DNA from: Parachlamydiaceae bacterium | Lineage (GTDB): Bacteria; Chlamydiota; Chlamydiia; Chlamydiales; Parachlamydiaceae | Direction of reading: 5' to 3' | Assembly: GCA_003164155.1 (NCBI GenBank) | Contig: PLSG01000437.1 | Location: 1 to 5,848, forward strand | Length of the DNA stretch: 5,848 bases | Program-made: the position numbers and the translations under genes | In this document: positions 5,485 to 5,848 of the stretch, one piece after another | How the letters are laid out: every line of letters starts with the position of its first letter | Position numbering within the stretch: the first letter of the stretch is position 1 | The notes under the pieces: model-generated | Databases searched by the model: none | Told to the model about the DNA's origin: nothing | The model's input: the letters and a program-made list of their open reading frames with translations, nothing else

Positions 5485-5848
5485 GGATTGGGAAAGTTAG
5501 CTTTTATACTACTTTTTGCCAGATCTCCCACGGATCCTCCGGGGGGATTTGACATGTTAGTATCAAAGGGGATCACGACGCAGATGGCGGTGATCAGCAA
5601 AAGGGAGAGGCGAAACATCTGGCGCCCCCAAAGTGTGTCATTGGTGCTTTTAAAGCCTCTCAATCCAAGCCCAAGCCAGGCCAACCCTATGCAGACGGCC
5701 ACCGTCAGATAGACATACCCGGTATAATTGAAGAGCGTGAGCATCAAAGCCGCCAGGATAAAAGCCGCAATATACAGCACCATATGGATTTTTGTTCGCA
5801 AGACTCCCTTGATAAGCGGCAATACCGGAATTCCGGCCGCGGCGTAGT
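5481..5848 (-). CDS. cyoE: Heme O synthase (protoheme IX farnesyltransferase), C-terminal part; gene continues past the right edge
   Basis: About 121 residues are visible, reading in from the right edge. The fragment opens with YAAAGIPVLPLIKG, which matches the conserved (D)YxxAGxPMLPVVxG segment of the UbiA-superfamily farnesyltransferases CyoE/CtaB. A (G/N/T/C)AC codon is cut at the very edge, and Asp is expected there. Three hydrophobic segments follow: HMVLYIAAFILAALMLTLF, YVYLTVAVCIGLAWLGLGL and MFRLSLLLITAICVVIPF. Before the last of them comes the family-typical basic loop with a Phe (the QMFRLS region). The enzyme adds farnesyl from FPP to heme B in the inner membrane, making heme O for heme-copper oxidases. 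The TTG at 5822 is internal, not a start. The tail after the last helix (about 30 residues, with PPGG) is somewhat long. The substrate-binding aspartate motifs lie outside the window. Confidence 0.87.
   Translation of the reverse strand, partial: YAAAGIPVLPLIKGVLRTKIHMVLYIAAFILAALMLTLFNYTGYVYLTVAVCIGLAWLGLGLRGFKSTNDTLWGRQMFRLSLLLITAICVVIPFDTNMSNPPGGSVGDLAKSSIKANFPNP

Noticed and set aside
5820..5822. TTG as a start codon for a 113-aa minus-strand membrane protein
   Set aside because: The frame stays open to the window edge and the upstream residues YAAAGIPV belong to the conserved CyoE segment, so this is the interior of a longer gene.

Overview
This 5.85 kb window reads like an ordinary chromosomal region of a Gram-negative bacterium. 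I favour an environmental (amoeba-associated) member of the Chlamydiota. The best hint is the MutS N-terminus, whose TPMMVQWHACKK and LFFRLG stretches resemble, from memory, chlamydial MutS. The LptD homologue requires an outer membrane. The heme O synthase implies a heme-copper terminal oxidase, which the animal-pathogenic Chlamydia are not known to make. The phylum assignment is an inference; no rRNA or other decisive marker is present.

Layout from left to right. (1) The start of mutS runs leftward off the window (1-135, minus strand). (2) A gene-free stretch of about 317 bases (136-452) separates it from a divergent 110-residue orphan gene (453-785). (3) A 42-bp near-perfect inverted repeat (815-920) precedes a two-gene operon. 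The first gene encodes an exported alpha-helical HEAT-repeat-like protein (984-2819). Three bases later comes an LptD/OstA-family outer-membrane LPS-assembly protein (2823-4976). (4) A second inverted repeat of the same family (4989-5127) precedes a small plant-type [2Fe-2S] ferredoxin (5191-5484). (5) The C-terminal third of heme O synthase, cyoE/ctaB, comes in from the right edge on the minus strand (5481-5848). Its stop codon is interleaved with that of the ferredoxin.

The genes do not form one pathway. The HEAT/lptD pair is an envelope-biogenesis unit and is probably co-transcribed. The ferredoxin and cyoE are redox functions that merely converge. No phage, IS, CRISPR, toxin-antitoxin or defence system is visible.

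The most interesting material is non-coding. Two long imperfect palindromes are built from cgcaaag units. Each is followed by a shared roughly 23-nt tail and lies about 70 nt upstream of a plus-strand start codon. They also create spurious hydrophobic ORF extensions that can mislead start-site calling.
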